A stretch of DNA of 64,000 nucleotides. Source: Apilactobacillus apisilvae. Its GTDB lineage: Bacteria > Bacillota > Bacilli > Lactobacillales > Lactobacillaceae. The stretch is from positions 248,001-312,000 of the forward strand of contig NZ_CP093362.1 of assembly GCF_023380225.1 (NCBI RefSeq), in the 5' to 3' direction. The position numbers and the translations under genes are program-made. Numbering within the stretch: position 1 is the first letter of the stretch; each line of letters starts with the position of its first letter. The notes under the pieces are model-generated. The model saw only the letters and a list, made by a program, of their open reading frames with translations, did not search any database and was not told where the DNA came from. Of this stretch, positions 8,841 through 17,687 are shown in pieces.

Positions 8841-9578
8841 ATGGCATTAGAAGTTTCCCATTTAGTAGGGGGATATTCACAAATTCCTGTACTTAAGGAC
8901 ATATCTTTTAATATCAAAGATGGTGAGCTAGTTGGTTTGATAGGATTAAATGGTGCTGGTAAATCAACTACTATTAATCATATTATTGGTATTTTAACTC
9001 CATTTTCTGGAGACATTAAAATTAATGGAACTGCAATCGATAAAGACATTAATAAATATAAGCAGCAGATTGCTTATATTCCTGAAGTTCCTATTTTATA
9101 TAAAGAACTAACATTAAAAGAACATATTGAAACAACCATTATGGCATATCAATTAGATGAAAATGAAGCTTGGCAGAGGGCAAAAGAATTATTAAAAATG
9201 TTTCGCTTAGATAATAAATTAGAATGGTTCCCGATTAACTTTTCCAAAGGAATGCGTCAAAAAGTGATGATTGTTTGTGCTTTCATTACTAATGCAAAAT
9301 TATTTATTATTGATGAACCATTTTTAGGTTTGGATCCATTAGCAGTTAATGATTTGTTGAATTTAATTAATAATCAAAAAAAGCAAGGAAGTAGCATTCT
9401 AATGTCTACTCATGTTTTAGATACTGCACAGCGCTTTTGTGATCGATTTGTTTTAATTCATAATGGGCAAGTTAGAACAGAAGGTAACTTAGAAGCGTTG
9501 AAAAAAGAATATGGTGATGACGAAAGTTCATTAAATGATATTTATCTAAAATTAGCTGAGGAATCAAATAATGAATAG
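8841..9578 (+). CDS. ecsA: ABC transporter ATP-binding protein EcsA
   Basis: Nucleotide-binding subunit of the EcsAB ABC exporter, in B. subtilis linked to secretion, competence and regulated proteolysis; the substrate is unsettled. Walker A is GLNGAGKST (about 35-43), the signature is the variant FSKGMRQK, Walker B is LFIIDEPFLGLDP, followed by the switch His in STHVLD. 245 residues, normal. AAGGGTG precedes the ATG. The end overlaps ecsB by 8 bases, so the two are translationally coupled. The divergent hit gene supports the Ecs assignment. Confidence 0.94.
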   Translation: MALEVSHLVGGYSQIPVLKDISFNIKDGELVGLIGLNGAGKSTTINHIIGILTPFSGDIKINGTAIDKDINKYKQQIAYIPEVPILYKELTLKEHIETTIMAYQLDENEAWQRAKELLKMFRLDNKLEWFPINFSKGMRQKVMIVCAFITNAKLFIIDEPFLGLDPLAVNDLLNLINNQKKQGSSILMSTHVLDTAQRFCDRFVLIHNGQVRTEGNLEALKKEYGDDESSLNDIYLKLAEESNNE

Positions 9579-10779
9579 TCTTTTTAAACATCGTCTTGGT
9601 GCCCATTTAATTGAAATGACTAAATATTTAAGATATGTATTTAATGATTTTTTTGTAATCGCTTTGATGTTTTGTTTTGGTGGATTAGCTTATGAGTATT
9701 CAATGGCACTTAAACATCTTCCTAAGGGCCTTTGGTGGAGTCAACCGTTAGTTTTACTAGTTATGTTTATTTCTGTACAACTTGGTGGATTTGCTGACTT
9801 TATAAAGAAGGCTGATTATGTATTTTTGATGCCAAAAGAACAATCTTTTTATAAATATTTTAAATCAGCAATGAGATATAGTTATTTAATGGCTTCTATT
9901 ATTCAAATATTATTGTGGATTATTTTATTACCATTTGTAGCAGTTACTTTTTCAAAATTTAGTGGCATATACGCTGCTTTTATGTTAATAATTTTACTTT
10001 TAAATAAGTATATTATTATGAACGTTTCTTTTATTAATATTTATAGACAAGATAGTGAAAAGCGCAATTTTATTTTTAAAATTGTTATACCTATATTGAC
10101 TTTTTATATGCTAATTTGGATTTCAGGAATCATTTCACTAATTGTTTCTATCTTGATAGCTTTTTATCTAGTATTCGTAAAAAATAATTGTAGTAATATG
10201 TCTATTAATTGGAATAAGGTAATTGAGAATGAAAATAGTCGAATGCATCGTATTTATCAATTCTTCAATATGTTTACTGAAGTTCCAATGCTAGAAGGTA
10301 AAGTTAAGCGCCGTAAATATTTAGATCCATTATTATCATTATTTAATAATAACAATGTTTTTGCTTACTTATATGTAAGAGGCATTTTTAGAGATAAAGA
10401 GGTTAGTGGTTTATATATTAGACTAACTTTAATTGGAACAATATTAATATTATTTATAAATAATTCAATCTTGGCTATTTTATTAAGTTTGTTATTTATT
10501 TATTTAATTGTTTTTCAAATCATTCCTTATTATTCTAATTTTGACGACAATGCTTTTACTTATATTTATCCAATATCTGATGAAAATAAATTAGCTAGTT
10601 TTACTAGTATTATTAATAGGCTAATGATTTTAACAATATTGTTATTTTTTGTTGCTACTATTTTTAGCAATAATATTATGACGTCGTTGATTTTAATAGT
10701 TCTAGACACGATTGAATTATACTTGCTCACAAAATTTTATATCAATAAAAAAGTTAATAAAGCTAAATTAAAAATTTAA
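9571..10779 (+). CDS. ecsB: ABC transporter permease EcsB
   Basis: Membrane partner of EcsA. 402 residues with several hydrophobic segments in two groups (about residues 30-190 and 270-390) separated by a basic cytoplasmic stretch. Motifs typical of EcsB are seen, such as SQPLVLLVMFISVQLG near the N-terminus and the KRRKYLDP-type link before the second membrane block. The start codon overlaps the end of ecsA. It is followed by several hairpins before trmB, so the ecs transcript probably ends there. Confidence 0.9.
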   Translation: MNSLFKHRLGAHLIEMTKYLRYVFNDFFVIALMFCFGGLAYEYSMALKHLPKGLWWSQPLVLLVMFISVQLGGFADFIKKADYVFLMPKEQSFYKYFKSAMRYSYLMASIIQILLWIILLPFVAVTFSKFSGIYAAFMLIILLLNKYIIMNVSFINIYRQDSEKRNFIFKIVIPILTFYMLIWISGIISLIVSILIAFYLVFVKNNCSNMSINWNKVIENENSRMHRIYQFFNMFTEVPMLEGKVKRRKYLDPLLSLFNNNNVFAYLYVRGIFRDKEVSGLYIRLTLIGTILILFINNSILAILLSLLFIYLIVFQIIPYYSNFDDNAFTYIYPISDENKLASFTSIINRLMILTILLFFVATIFSNNIMTSLILIVLDTIELYLLTKFYINKKVNKAKLKI

Positions 10780-10831
10780 TACTATCTTGACGTAGTTGGA
10801 CAATAAACCTTAGAATAAAAGATAGTATTTT
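10779..10831 (+). other. Long-loop hairpin after ecsB
   Basis: ATACTATCTT (10779-10788) pairs perfectly with AAGATAGTAT (10819-10828), with a 30-base loop and a short T-rich tail. It could be a weak terminator or processing site. A second small inverted repeat (TTAATT...AATTAA) lies at about 10839-10856. Confidence 0.5.
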
Positions 10832-10853
10832 ATCGACAATTAATTTGGCAATT

Positions 10854-10887
10854 AAATGGTCAAAACAAAAGTTTTGACCATTTTTTA
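10854..10887 (+). terminator. Intrinsic terminator between ecsB and trmB
   Basis: Perfect stem AAATGGTCAAAAC / GTTTTGACCATTT with an AAAA loop and a six-T tail. It ends only 2 bases before the strong ribosome binding site of trmB. Confidence 0.85.
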
Positions 10888-10901
10888 TAGGAGGAGAAAA
10901 T

Positions 10902-11555
10902 TTGAGAGTTAGAAATAAACCATGGGCAAATGATTTTATTAAAGATCATTCAGAATATATCGTTGATAATCCTGAAGAATTAAAGGGCCAATGGGCCACC
11001 AGATTTGAAAAAGATCAACCAATTCACGTAGAAATTGGAACAGGGAAAGGTCAATTCATTGTTGAAATGGCTAAAGAACATCCTGAAATTAATTTTTTGG
11101 GAATTGAGATTCAACAAACCGTTATTGCGATTGCATTAAAAAAAGTTGTTGCGTCTGAGTTACCTAATTTACAAATGGTTCATACCGACGGTGCTGGTAT
11201 TGATACATTTTTTGATGAACATGAGTTAGATGCTATTTATTTGAACTTTTCTGATCCATGGCCTAAAAAGCGTCATGCTAAAAGACGCTTAACTTCACCT
11301 AAATTTTTAGATAGCTATAAAACAGTTTTGAAAAAAGATGCACCCGTTATTTTTAAAACAGATAATCGTGGCTTATTTGAATACTCTATAATAACTTTTA
11401 ATAATTATGGTATGTATTTTGACTTATTATCTTTAGATTTACACAATAGTGAATATAATGATGATAATATTGAAACTGAATATGAACATAAATTTAGTGC
11501 TAAAGGACCAATTTATAAGGTAGTGGCATATTTTGATAAAAATAAAGAAGATTAA
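10902..11555 (+). CDS. trmB: tRNA (guanine-N7-)-methyltransferase TrmB
   Basis: SAM-dependent enzyme that makes m7G46 in the tRNA variable loop. The SAM-binding motif is HVEIGTGKGQF (about residues 46-56), with NFLGIEIQ after it, and the family signature LNFSDPWPKKRHAKRRL contains the catalytic/tRNA-binding residues. 217 residues, full length. The start is a TTG at 10902 behind AGGAGGAG, giving MRVRNKPWA as in homologues. It is followed immediately by a convergent small gene. Confidence 0.96.
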   Translation: MRVRNKPWANDFIKDHSEYIVDNPEELKGQWATRFEKDQPIHVEIGTGKGQFIVEMAKEHPEINFLGIEIQQTVIAIALKKVVASELPNLQMVHTDGAGIDTFFDEHELDAIYLNFSDPWPKKRHAKRRLTSPKFLDSYKTVLKKDAPVIFKTDNRGLFEYSIITFNNYGMYFDLLSLDLHNSEYNDDNIETEYEHKFSAKGPIYKVVAYFDKNKED

Positions 11556-11564
11556 ATTATCGAT

Positions 11565-11843
11565 TTAATCTTCTTGCCATCTAAACATAAGCTTATTATC
11601 AATTTTAAAGGGATGTTCAATGATTTTATTGTCTATCTTAATGTTAATTGATCCAATGTATTCATTTTTCTTTTTAAAAATCCAATATCCATAAATTTCA
11701 TTATTAAAATTACTTTTTGCATCTTGAATCTTTTTGTTAATTATGGATTGAACCTTATATTTTTTATAGAGTTGGTTACTATAGAAGCTGGTTGCAATAC
11801 TTCCAATTAGCAAGCCTGTATAAAATAATTTATTGTTTGAAAT
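11565..11843 (-). CDS. Small membrane-anchored protein, possibly YtzB/PepSY-like, non-canonical start
   Basis: Short protein of about 82-92 residues: an N-terminal hydrophobic segment (LFYTGLLIGSIATSF) and a soluble tail with IYGYWIFKKKNEYIGSINIK. No ATG/GTG exists near the start. The only strong ribosome binding site, GGAGG at 11852-11856, points to an in-frame ATT at 11843 (8-base spacing) or ATA at 11846 (5-base); the alternative TTG at 11813 has no ribosome binding site. Position between trmB and the thioredoxin gene, and the tail pattern, recall the small PepSY-like YtzB of B. subtilis; this is an inference. It faces trmB tail to tail. Confidence 0.6.
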   Translation of the reverse strand: MSNNKLFYTGLLIGSIATSFYSNQLYKKYKVQSIINKKIQDAKSNFNNEIYGYWIFKKKNEYIGSINIKIDNKIIEHPFKIDNKLMFRWQED

Positions 11844-11916
11844 TATGATTACCTCCGATTTATTATTACTAAGTTATATTATAATCAAAGTAGATAACAT
11901 TTTCTAATTTATAAGT

Positions 11917-11922
11917 TATAAT
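11917..11922 (+). promoter_or_regulatory. Probable -10 box for the thioredoxin gene
   Basis: A perfect TATAAT stands 34 bases before the start codon. A candidate -35 (ATAACA, 11894-11899) has 17-base spacing but is weak. Confidence 0.45.
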
Positions 11923-11955
11923 ATAACAACATTAAACTATAAGGAGTGTTTATTA

Positions 11956-12276
11956 ATGGAACAATTACCAAAAATGAACTTAAATGAATTGAAAGATAAA
12001 ATTGATAGTGGCAAGTATATTCTATTCTTTACCGCTGACTGGTGTCCCGATTGCTCTTTTATTAAGCCTGCGATGCCTGAAATTGAAGCTGAATATAAAG
12101 AATACACATTTTTAACTGTTGATCGTGATGAAAATATCGATTTAGCTGCTGAATTAAGTGTAATGGGTATTCCTAGTTTTATTGCTTTCAATAACGGTGA
12201 AGAAATTGGCCGTTTTGTAAACAAAGATAGAAAAACTAAAAAACAAGTTGAAGAATTCATTGATTCTTTAAATTAA
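11956..12276 (+). CDS. ytpP: Thioredoxin-family protein (YtpP-like)
   Basis: Cytoplasmic thiol-disulfide oxidoreductase with the thioredoxin fold. The active site is WCPDC (C30, C33), a variant of WCGPC, and the cis-Pro is in MGIPSFIAF. 106 residues. AAGGAG lies 10 bases before the ATG. It starts the ytpP-ytpR-sftA-murC order known from B. subtilis. The PD dipeptide between the cysteines suggests a redox potential different from classical TrxA; the partner protein is unknown. Confidence 0.9.
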   Translation: MEQLPKMNLNELKDKIDSGKYILFFTADWCPDCSFIKPAMPEIEAEYKEYTFLTVDRDENIDLAAELSVMGIPSFIAFNNGEEIGRFVNKDRKTKKQVEEFIDSLN

Positions 12277-12296
12277 ATATTGAGAGGTAAGATTTA

Positions 12297-12935
12297 ATGT
12301 TAATTGCAAGTTATAATCCTAAACAAAATGGCGATATTTTAGTTGTTGTTTTAGGTGAAACAACTGGTGAACAAAATGTAGAGTACAAGAACGATATAGT
12401 TACTATTTCTGAAACAGATAATGGTGAAATAATTGGTTACAATTTTTTGAATGCTAGCCATATTTTACCTAAGTTAACTGATATGAATGGTCAAATTGAT
12501 TTGAATGCTGATGACGTTACCAAACTAAATGATGCTTTAAAGGCACAGAATTTAGCTGATAATATTGTTTTAGATGATGACCCCAAATTTGTAGTTGGTT
12601 ATGTAAAGTCTGTAAGTGATCATCCAAAGTCAGATCATTTAAAAATAACAGAAACTGAAGTTAATGATGGTAAATCTTTACAAATTGTTAGTGGATCACC
12701 AAACATGCAAGCAAACATTAAAGTTGTTGTTGCCAAAGTTGGTGCAATGATGCCGGATGGGTTAATTATTTTTCCTGGTGAATTAAAAGGTGAAGATAGT
12801 AATGGAATGATTTGTTCAGGACGTGAACTTCATATTCCGAATGCACCACAAAAACCGGGAGCTTTAATTTTACCTGATAATTATGAAGTTGGATCTGAAT
12901 TTGATTTTGATAATGCATCCACTTTGTTTGAATAA
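12297..12935 (+). CDS. ytpR: YtpR family tRNA-binding-domain protein
   Basis: 212 residues: an N-terminal DUF4479-type domain (about 1-95) and a C-terminal EMAP/tRNA-binding OB fold (about 100-205) with FVVGYVKSVSDHPKSDHLKITETEV, SGSPNM and GELKGEDSNGMICSGREL, the same domain as at the N-terminus of PheT. It likely binds tRNA or structured RNA, but no reaction is established. GAGAGG precedes the ATG; it follows the thioredoxin gene by 20 bases and is co-transcribed with it. A short terminator follows. Confidence 0.92.
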   Translation: MLIASYNPKQNGDILVVVLGETTGEQNVEYKNDIVTISETDNGEIIGYNFLNASHILPKLTDMNGQIDLNADDVTKLNDALKAQNLADNIVLDDDPKFVVGYVKSVSDHPKSDHLKITETEVNDGKSLQIVSGSPNMQANIKVVVAKVGAMMPDGLIIFPGELKGEDSNGMICSGRELHIPNAPQKPGALILPDNYEVGSEFDFDNASTLFE

Positions 12936-12937
12936 AT

Positions 12938-12961
12938 AAAAAGAGGAGTTCTTCCTCTTTT
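12938..12961 (+). terminator. Short terminator after ytpR
   Basis: AAGAGGA / TCCTCTT stem with a small loop and four Ts. It is weak, so partial read-through into sftA is likely. Confidence 0.65.
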
Positions 12962-13000
12962 GTACATAAAATAATATTGATTTTTGAGGATGAAAGTTAT

Positions 13001-15403
13001 ATGGAACATTATGATGGACCTGCTTTTTACAGAAAGTATCGCATCAATACCAAAAAACAAGAAAATAGACATATAAATAAGATCAAAGAAAACAAAAAGC
13101 ATAATTATAATCGCAAAAAAGATTTAAAACAGTCTGATGTAGATACAAGTGACAATCCAATTGCGCAAAGAGCTGCTGAATTCAAACCTACTAAGCAGCA
13201 AGAATTTTTAGGTAGTAGTGAACCGTATTATAAACTAAAAATTTCATTACCTTATTTAAAAATTAAGCAGTCTTTGGAGGTTAATTCAGATAACTTGATT
13301 GTTTATGCGGATAATGATGAAGGTGCAATTGACCTAGATAACTATGATCCATCGGAATCAATTGTTAAAGAATCTGCTAATGAAGATGACGACAATTCAA
13401 CTGAAACCTTATCAGATGAAAATCCTACTTTTGATAATGATAATAATGAAGATGTCATTGAACCCATCAAAGAAAAAATTCAAAACGATGATAATACGAT
13501 TATTGCTAATCAAGAAAACGATATTAATGAAAATAATGATTCTAATGACAGTTTGATTTCTATAAATGATGACGATAAAGAACAAATTGATAATGAAGAT
13601 GATGATTCAGAAATAGAACCTGAAACAGAAGACAATAAAACACCATATAGTAAATATGTTGATTTGTATGCTAATGATTTTGAGTATTTGAAAAATATTG
13701 AAAGTGATGGGAAAAAATTTGTTGCTGCTAAACCGGATGACGTTAATAATCTAAAAGATTCTGAAGTGATAGATAAAAACAACAAAGAAAATCCTTCTGA
13801 TGAATCAAAGTCTACTAATGAAGTTTCAAATAGCAAAGATGCAGAAGTTAATGATAATAAAGAAGAGCATTCAGTATTAGGACATTCTTTATCTTCAATT
13901 ATTAATGAAGAGCAGGATGCTCAAAAAGATTTGTCCTTATTTAATGATAAAAAAGATGAGTCTGAAGAAACTGTTTATGATGATAGTAAATATCAATTTC
14001 CTAGTTTGGATTTATTATCTGAACCAAAGAATGTTGATGATGATAGTTTAGATGATTGGATTGAGAGTCAGGCTCAAAAATTAGATGAAACGCTCAGTGC
14101 TTTTCATGTTAATGCCAATGTAGTGGATTGGACAAATGGACCTACAGTAACTCAGTTCCAAGTTAAACTACAGTTGGGGGTTAAAGTAAGTAAGATAACT
14201 AACTTAACAGATGATTTGAAAATGGCTCTAGCGGCAAAGGACATTAGAATCGAAGCACCAATTCCAGGTAAAACTACTGTGGGAATTGAAATTCCTAATC
14301 CGCATCCTAGACCAGTTATGCTATCTGAAGTATTGGACACACCACAATTTAAAAACAATAAAGATCCACTAACAGTAGCTTTAGGTGTTGATTTAACTGG
14401 CAAACCACAAATGACTGATATTCGTAAAATGCCACATGGATTAATTGCCGGTGCTACTGGATCTGGTAAAAGTGTTTTCTTAAATAGTTTGTTAATTTCT
14501 TTACTTTACAAAGCTACTCCTGCTGAACTAAAAATGATTTTAATTGATCCTAAAGCTGTAGAAATGGCCCCATATGATAATTTGCCACACCTTCTTTCAC
14601 CAGTTATATCTGATCCTAAACAAGCATCAGCTGCTTTAAAATGGGCAGTCAAAGAAATGGATGAACGTTATGAAAAACTTGCTTCTTCTGGTGCCAGAAA
14701 TGTTGAACAATTTAATAAAATGGCAGAAGAACATGGTGAGTATGGATTAAAAATTCCTTATATTTTGATTGTGATTGATGAATTGGCTGACTTAATGATG
14801 GTTGCTTCAAGTGAAGTTCAAGATTATATTGTTAGAATTACCCAAAAGGCTAGAGCTGCAGGAATTCATTTGATTGTAGCGACTCAAAGACCTAGTGTTG
14901 ATATTATTACTGGTACAATTAAAAATAATATTCCAACTCGTGTTGCCTTTATGGTTTCTAGTCAAGTTGATTCAAGAACGATTATTGATAATGCTGGAGC
15001 TGAAAGATTATTAGGTAAAGGTGATATGCTCTATCTAGGTAGCGGTGCTAGTCAATCAATTAGATTACAAGGAACTTTTGTTACAGATGAAGAAATTGAA
15101 AATATTACTAGCCAAGTTAGAAAGCAAGGCCAACCTAAGTATGCTTTCCAACCAGAATCACTTTTAAAACATGTTAATAAAGTGGAACAACAAGATGAAT
15201 TAATGCCACAAGTATTAAAATATATTTCTAAAGAAGATAATGTTTCAACTTCTAAATTACAAAGAGTCTTTTCAATTGGCTATAATCGTGCAGCAAGCTT
15301 GATTGATAATTTAGAGCAGAATAATTATGTTTCTGGGCAGCATGGTTCTAAGCCTAGAGATGTATATTTAACAGAGAAAGATTATAAAAAACTAAACATT
15401 TAA
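13001..15403 (+). CDS. sftA: Soluble FtsK/SpoIIIE-type DNA translocase SftA
   Basis: Hexameric ATP-driven DNA pump that clears chromosome DNA from the division septum. There is no N-terminal membrane domain, which together with the ytpR/murC context indicates SftA rather than SpoIIIE. The first 40 residues are basic. Residues about 110-340 are a very acidic, Asn/Asp/Glu/Ser-rich linker, probably disordered. Then comes the alpha/beta motor with Walker A GATGSGKSV (about 484) and Walker B ILIVIDELADL. The C-terminal gamma winged helix (ELMPQVLKYI...SKLQRVFSIGYNRAA) reads polar DNA motifs. ATG 13001 is preferred to TTG 12977 because TGAGGA fits it. 800 residues. Confidence 0.93.
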   Translation: MEHYDGPAFYRKYRINTKKQENRHINKIKENKKHNYNRKKDLKQSDVDTSDNPIAQRAAEFKPTKQQEFLGSSEPYYKLKISLPYLKIKQSLEVNSDNLIVYADNDEGAIDLDNYDPSESIVKESANEDDDNSTETLSDENPTFDNDNNEDVIEPIKEKIQNDDNTIIANQENDINENNDSNDSLISINDDDKEQIDNEDDDSEIEPETEDNKTPYSKYVDLYANDFEYLKNIESDGKKFVAAKPDDVNNLKDSEVIDKNNKENPSDESKSTNEVSNSKDAEVNDNKEEHSVLGHSLSSIINEEQDAQKDLSLFNDKKDESEETVYDDSKYQFPSLDLLSEPKNVDDDSLDDWIESQAQKLDETLSAFHVNANVVDWTNGPTVTQFQVKLQLGVKVSKITNLTDDLKMALAAKDIRIEAPIPGKTTVGIEIPNPHPRPVMLSEVLDTPQFKNNKDPLTVALGVDLTGKPQMTDIRKMPHGLIAGATGSGKSVFLNSLLISLLYKATPAELKMILIDPKAVEMAPYDNLPHLLSPVISDPKQASAALKWAVKEMDERYEKLASSGARNVEQFNKMAEEHGEYGLKIPYILIVIDELADLMMVASSEVQDYIVRITQKARAAGIHLIVATQRPSVDIITGTIKNNIPTRVAFMVSSQVDSRTIIDNAGAERLLGKGDMLYLGSGASQSIRLQGTFVTDEEIENITSQVRKQGQPKYAFQPESLLKHVNKVEQQDELMPQVLKYISKEDNVSTSKLQRVFSIGYNRAASLIDNLEQNNYVSGQHGSKPRDVYLTEKDYKKLNI

Positions 15404-15475
15404 TAATTTTATTAACTTTATTATTTAAAGTTTGCTATTATTAAATTAACGAAAACTTAAAGGGGCGTTTAGATT

Positions 15476-16807
15476 ATGGATACAAGTAAGACATATCATT
15501 TTGTAGGTATTAAAGGTACAGGGATGTCTGCAATGGCCAGAATTCTTCGCGATAGGGGATGCACAGTTCAAGGTTCTGATATTGAAAAGTATACTTTTAC
15601 ACAAAGAGGTCTAGAACAAGCCGGAATCAAGGTATTGCCTTTTGATGAAAATAATATCCATGAGGGTCTAATTGTTATTGCTGGAAATTCATTTAACGAT
15701 GATCATCCTGAAATTAAAAAAGCACGTGAAATGGGATTAGAGGTTTATCGTTATCATGAATTCTTAGGTAAAATGATTCAAGGACATACAAGTATTGGCG
15801 TTTGTGGAGCTCACGGTAAAACCAGTACAACTGGTCTTTTATCACATGTTTTATCAGGAATTGCTCCAACTGACTTTTTAATTGGTGACGGTACTGGTAA
15901 GGGAGTTCCTAATGCTAGATTCTTTGCTTATGAAGCTGATGAATATAGAAGACATTTCTTAGCAACTAAACCTGATTATGCGATTATGACTAATATCGAT
16001 TTTGATCATCCGGATTATTATACTGGTATTGAAGATGTAAAAAGTGCATTTCAAACATTCGTAAATCAAACTAAAAAAGGTATTTTTGCTTGGGGTGACG
16101 ATAAAAACCTTAGAGATTTAACTGCTAATGTACCCATTTATTATTACGGTACTAATGAAGATGATGATTTTAGAGCTACTAACATTACTCGTAGTACTTC
16201 TGGTTCATCATTTGACGTAGAATATCGTGGTAAAAATTTGGGTAAATTCCAAATTCACTTATACGGTGAACATAATGTATTGAATTCACTTGCTGTTATC
16301 GCAGTTTCATACTTTGAACATGATAATCTAGATGAAGTACAACAAGAATTGGAAACATTTAGTGGAGTTAAACGTCGTTTTGCTCAAAGAAAAGTGGGTG
16401 ATATGACCATTATTGATGATTATGCTCATCATCCATCAGAAATTAATGCTACTTTAGATGCTGCAAGACAAGAATATCCAAGTAAAAAAATTATTGCTGT
16501 TTTTCAGCCCCATACTTTTAGTCGAACTATTGCTTATTTAGATGAATTTGCTGAAAGTCTAAATAAAGCAGACGATGTTTATATTACTAAAATCTATAGT
16601 TCACCTCGTGAAAAAGCGGGTAAAGTTTCTAGTGCTGATTTAGAAGCTAAGATTACTAAAAATGGTGGATTAATTAAAGCTGAAAATATGTCTCCATTAT
16701 TGGATTATCACGATGCAGTTGTCATTTTTATGGGTGCTGGTGATATTCAAAAATATGAAAAAATTTACGAAGAATTGCTAAATGATGTAATTAATAATGT
16801 GAACTAA
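15476..16807 (+). CDS. murC: UDP-N-acetylmuramate--L-alanine ligase
   Basis: Cytoplasmic Mur ligase that adds the first amino acid (L-Ala) of the peptidoglycan stem peptide. N-terminal nucleotide-sugar motif [11 protein letters not shown] (about 12-22), ATP-binding loop [10 protein letters not shown] (about 109-118), the family [10 protein letters not shown] motif, and [10 protein letters not shown] in the C-terminal domain. 443 residues, normal. AAAGGGGCG precedes the ATG. In the spacer from sftA (15404-15475) there is an AT-rich inverted repeat (AACTTT...AAAGTT) without a T-run. The sftA-murC pairing links division-site DNA clearance and wall synthesis, as in other Firmicutes. Confidence 0.97.
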   Translation: MDTSKTYHFVGIKGTGMSAMARILRDRGCTVQGSDIEKYTFTQRGLEQAGIKVLPFDENNIHEGLIVIAGNSFNDDHPEIKKAREMGLEVYRYHEFLGKMIQGHTSIGVCGAHGKTSTTGLLSHVLSGIAPTDFLIGDGTGKGVPNARFFAYEADEYRRHFLATKPDYAIMTNIDFDHPDYYTGIEDVKSAFQTFVNQTKKGIFAWGDDKNLRDLTANVPIYYYGTNEDDDFRATNITRSTSGSSFDVEYRGKNLGKFQIHLYGEHNVLNSLAVIAVSYFEHDNLDEVQQELETFSGVKRRFAQRKVGDMTIIDDYAHHPSEINATLDAARQEYPSKKIIAVFQPHTFSRTIAYLDEFAESLNKADDVYITKIYSSPREKAGKVSSADLEAKITKNGGLIKAENMSPLLDYHDAVVIFMGAGDIQKYEKIYEELLNDVINNVN

Positions 16808-16877
16808 AAACTTGTATTCATACTTCTTTATTTGGTAAAATATACTAAATTATTATGTTTTATATAAAGGGGGATTA

Positions 16878-17573
16878 ATGATGAATGATTATGATCAAAC
16901 TAATCGTCGTTTAGTAAACAATTCATTTGGTATGAATAAATTTTTAACCAAGACATATGGATGGATGGCACTATCCGTTCTTATTTCTGGAATTGTTTCT
17001 TACTTGGTAGGATCTGTTTACCACACTACTTTGGCCTTAGTTCCTAGTATAGTAGGAATTGTTATATGGCTAGTTTTAGCTTATGCTACTTCTAAAGTTG
17101 CAATGAACAATTCTACGCTAGGTTTTATAATGTTTATTGCATTTTCGGCTTTAACTGGTGGATTATATTCTTATATATTCCTAGCATATAGTGCAACGGT
17201 TATTACTCAAGCATTTTTAACTGCTACTGTGGATTTTGCGGTTATGTCTTTTATTGGTATTACAACTAAGAGAAGCCTAGATAAAATTGGTACTCAAGCA
17301 ACCGGGGCATTGATTGCGTTAATTATTGTAAGTATTATTAATGCTTTTCTAAGAGTTCCATTCTTCAGTTTTGTTATTTCAGTTATAGCTGTAATAATCT
17401 TTACCATATTAATTGCATATGATAGTCAAAAAATTAAAGAATTGTATAATGAACATGGTTCTGAAGTTTCAGAAAATGGCTTAGCTATTAATGGAGCTAT
17501 GGCATTATATTTAGATTTTATTAATCTGTTCTTACAACTATTAAGCATTTTTGGTGGTAATGATAGAGATTAA
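16878..17573 (+). CDS. Bax inhibitor-1/YccA family membrane protein
   Basis: 231 residues with seven predicted membrane segments starting at about residue 26 and a C-terminus rich in hydrophobic residues. The family pattern is present: KTYGWMALSVLISGIVSY, FIAFSALTGGLYSYI and ILIAYDSQKIKELY, where the Asp in AYDSQ is part of the conserved pH/calcium-sensing pair in BI-1 homologues. GGGGG precedes tandem ATGs (16878 and 16881). Bacterial members are proposed calcium leak channels or protease-interacting proteins; the role here is not shown. It is monocistronic, ended by a terminator. Confidence 0.9.
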   Translation: MMNDYDQTNRRLVNNSFGMNKFLTKTYGWMALSVLISGIVSYLVGSVYHTTLALVPSIVGIVIWLVLAYATSKVAMNNSTLGFIMFIAFSALTGGLYSYIFLAYSATVITQAFLTATVDFAVMSFIGITTKRSLDKIGTQATGALIALIIVSIINAFLRVPFFSFVISVIAVIIFTILIAYDSQKIKELYNEHGSEVSENGLAINGAMALYLDFINLFLQLLSIFGGNDRD

Positions 17574-17578
17574 TTATT

Positions 17579-17613
17579 AAAAAAGATGATGTTATTACAA
17601 CATCATCTTTTTT
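17579..17613 (+). terminator. Intrinsic terminator after the BI-1 family gene
   Basis: GATGATGTT / AACATCATC stem extended by an A-run/T-run, five-base loop. Confidence 0.88.
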
Positions 17614-17687
17614 ATTTTAGATATAATTAATATTGATAAGTGTTAAAATTTAATTATAAAATATTTTACAGTTAAAAGGAGAATTTT

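Noticed and set aside
11937..12260. 107-residue frame antisense to the thioredoxin gene
   Set aside because: The + strand gene has an intact WCPDC site and ribosome binding site; the antisense product is unlike any family.
13510..13836. Ser-rich - strand open frame inside the sftA linker
   Set aside because: A shadow of the GAT/GAA-rich linker; low-complexity composition and no start signals.
14152..14403. Open frame on the - strand inside sftA
   Set aside because: It is antisense to the conserved motor domain and has no ribosome binding site.
15404..15475. Inverted repeat between sftA and murC as a terminator
   Set aside because: AACTTT/AAAGTT is short and lacks a T-run; in this AT-rich spacer it may be chance.
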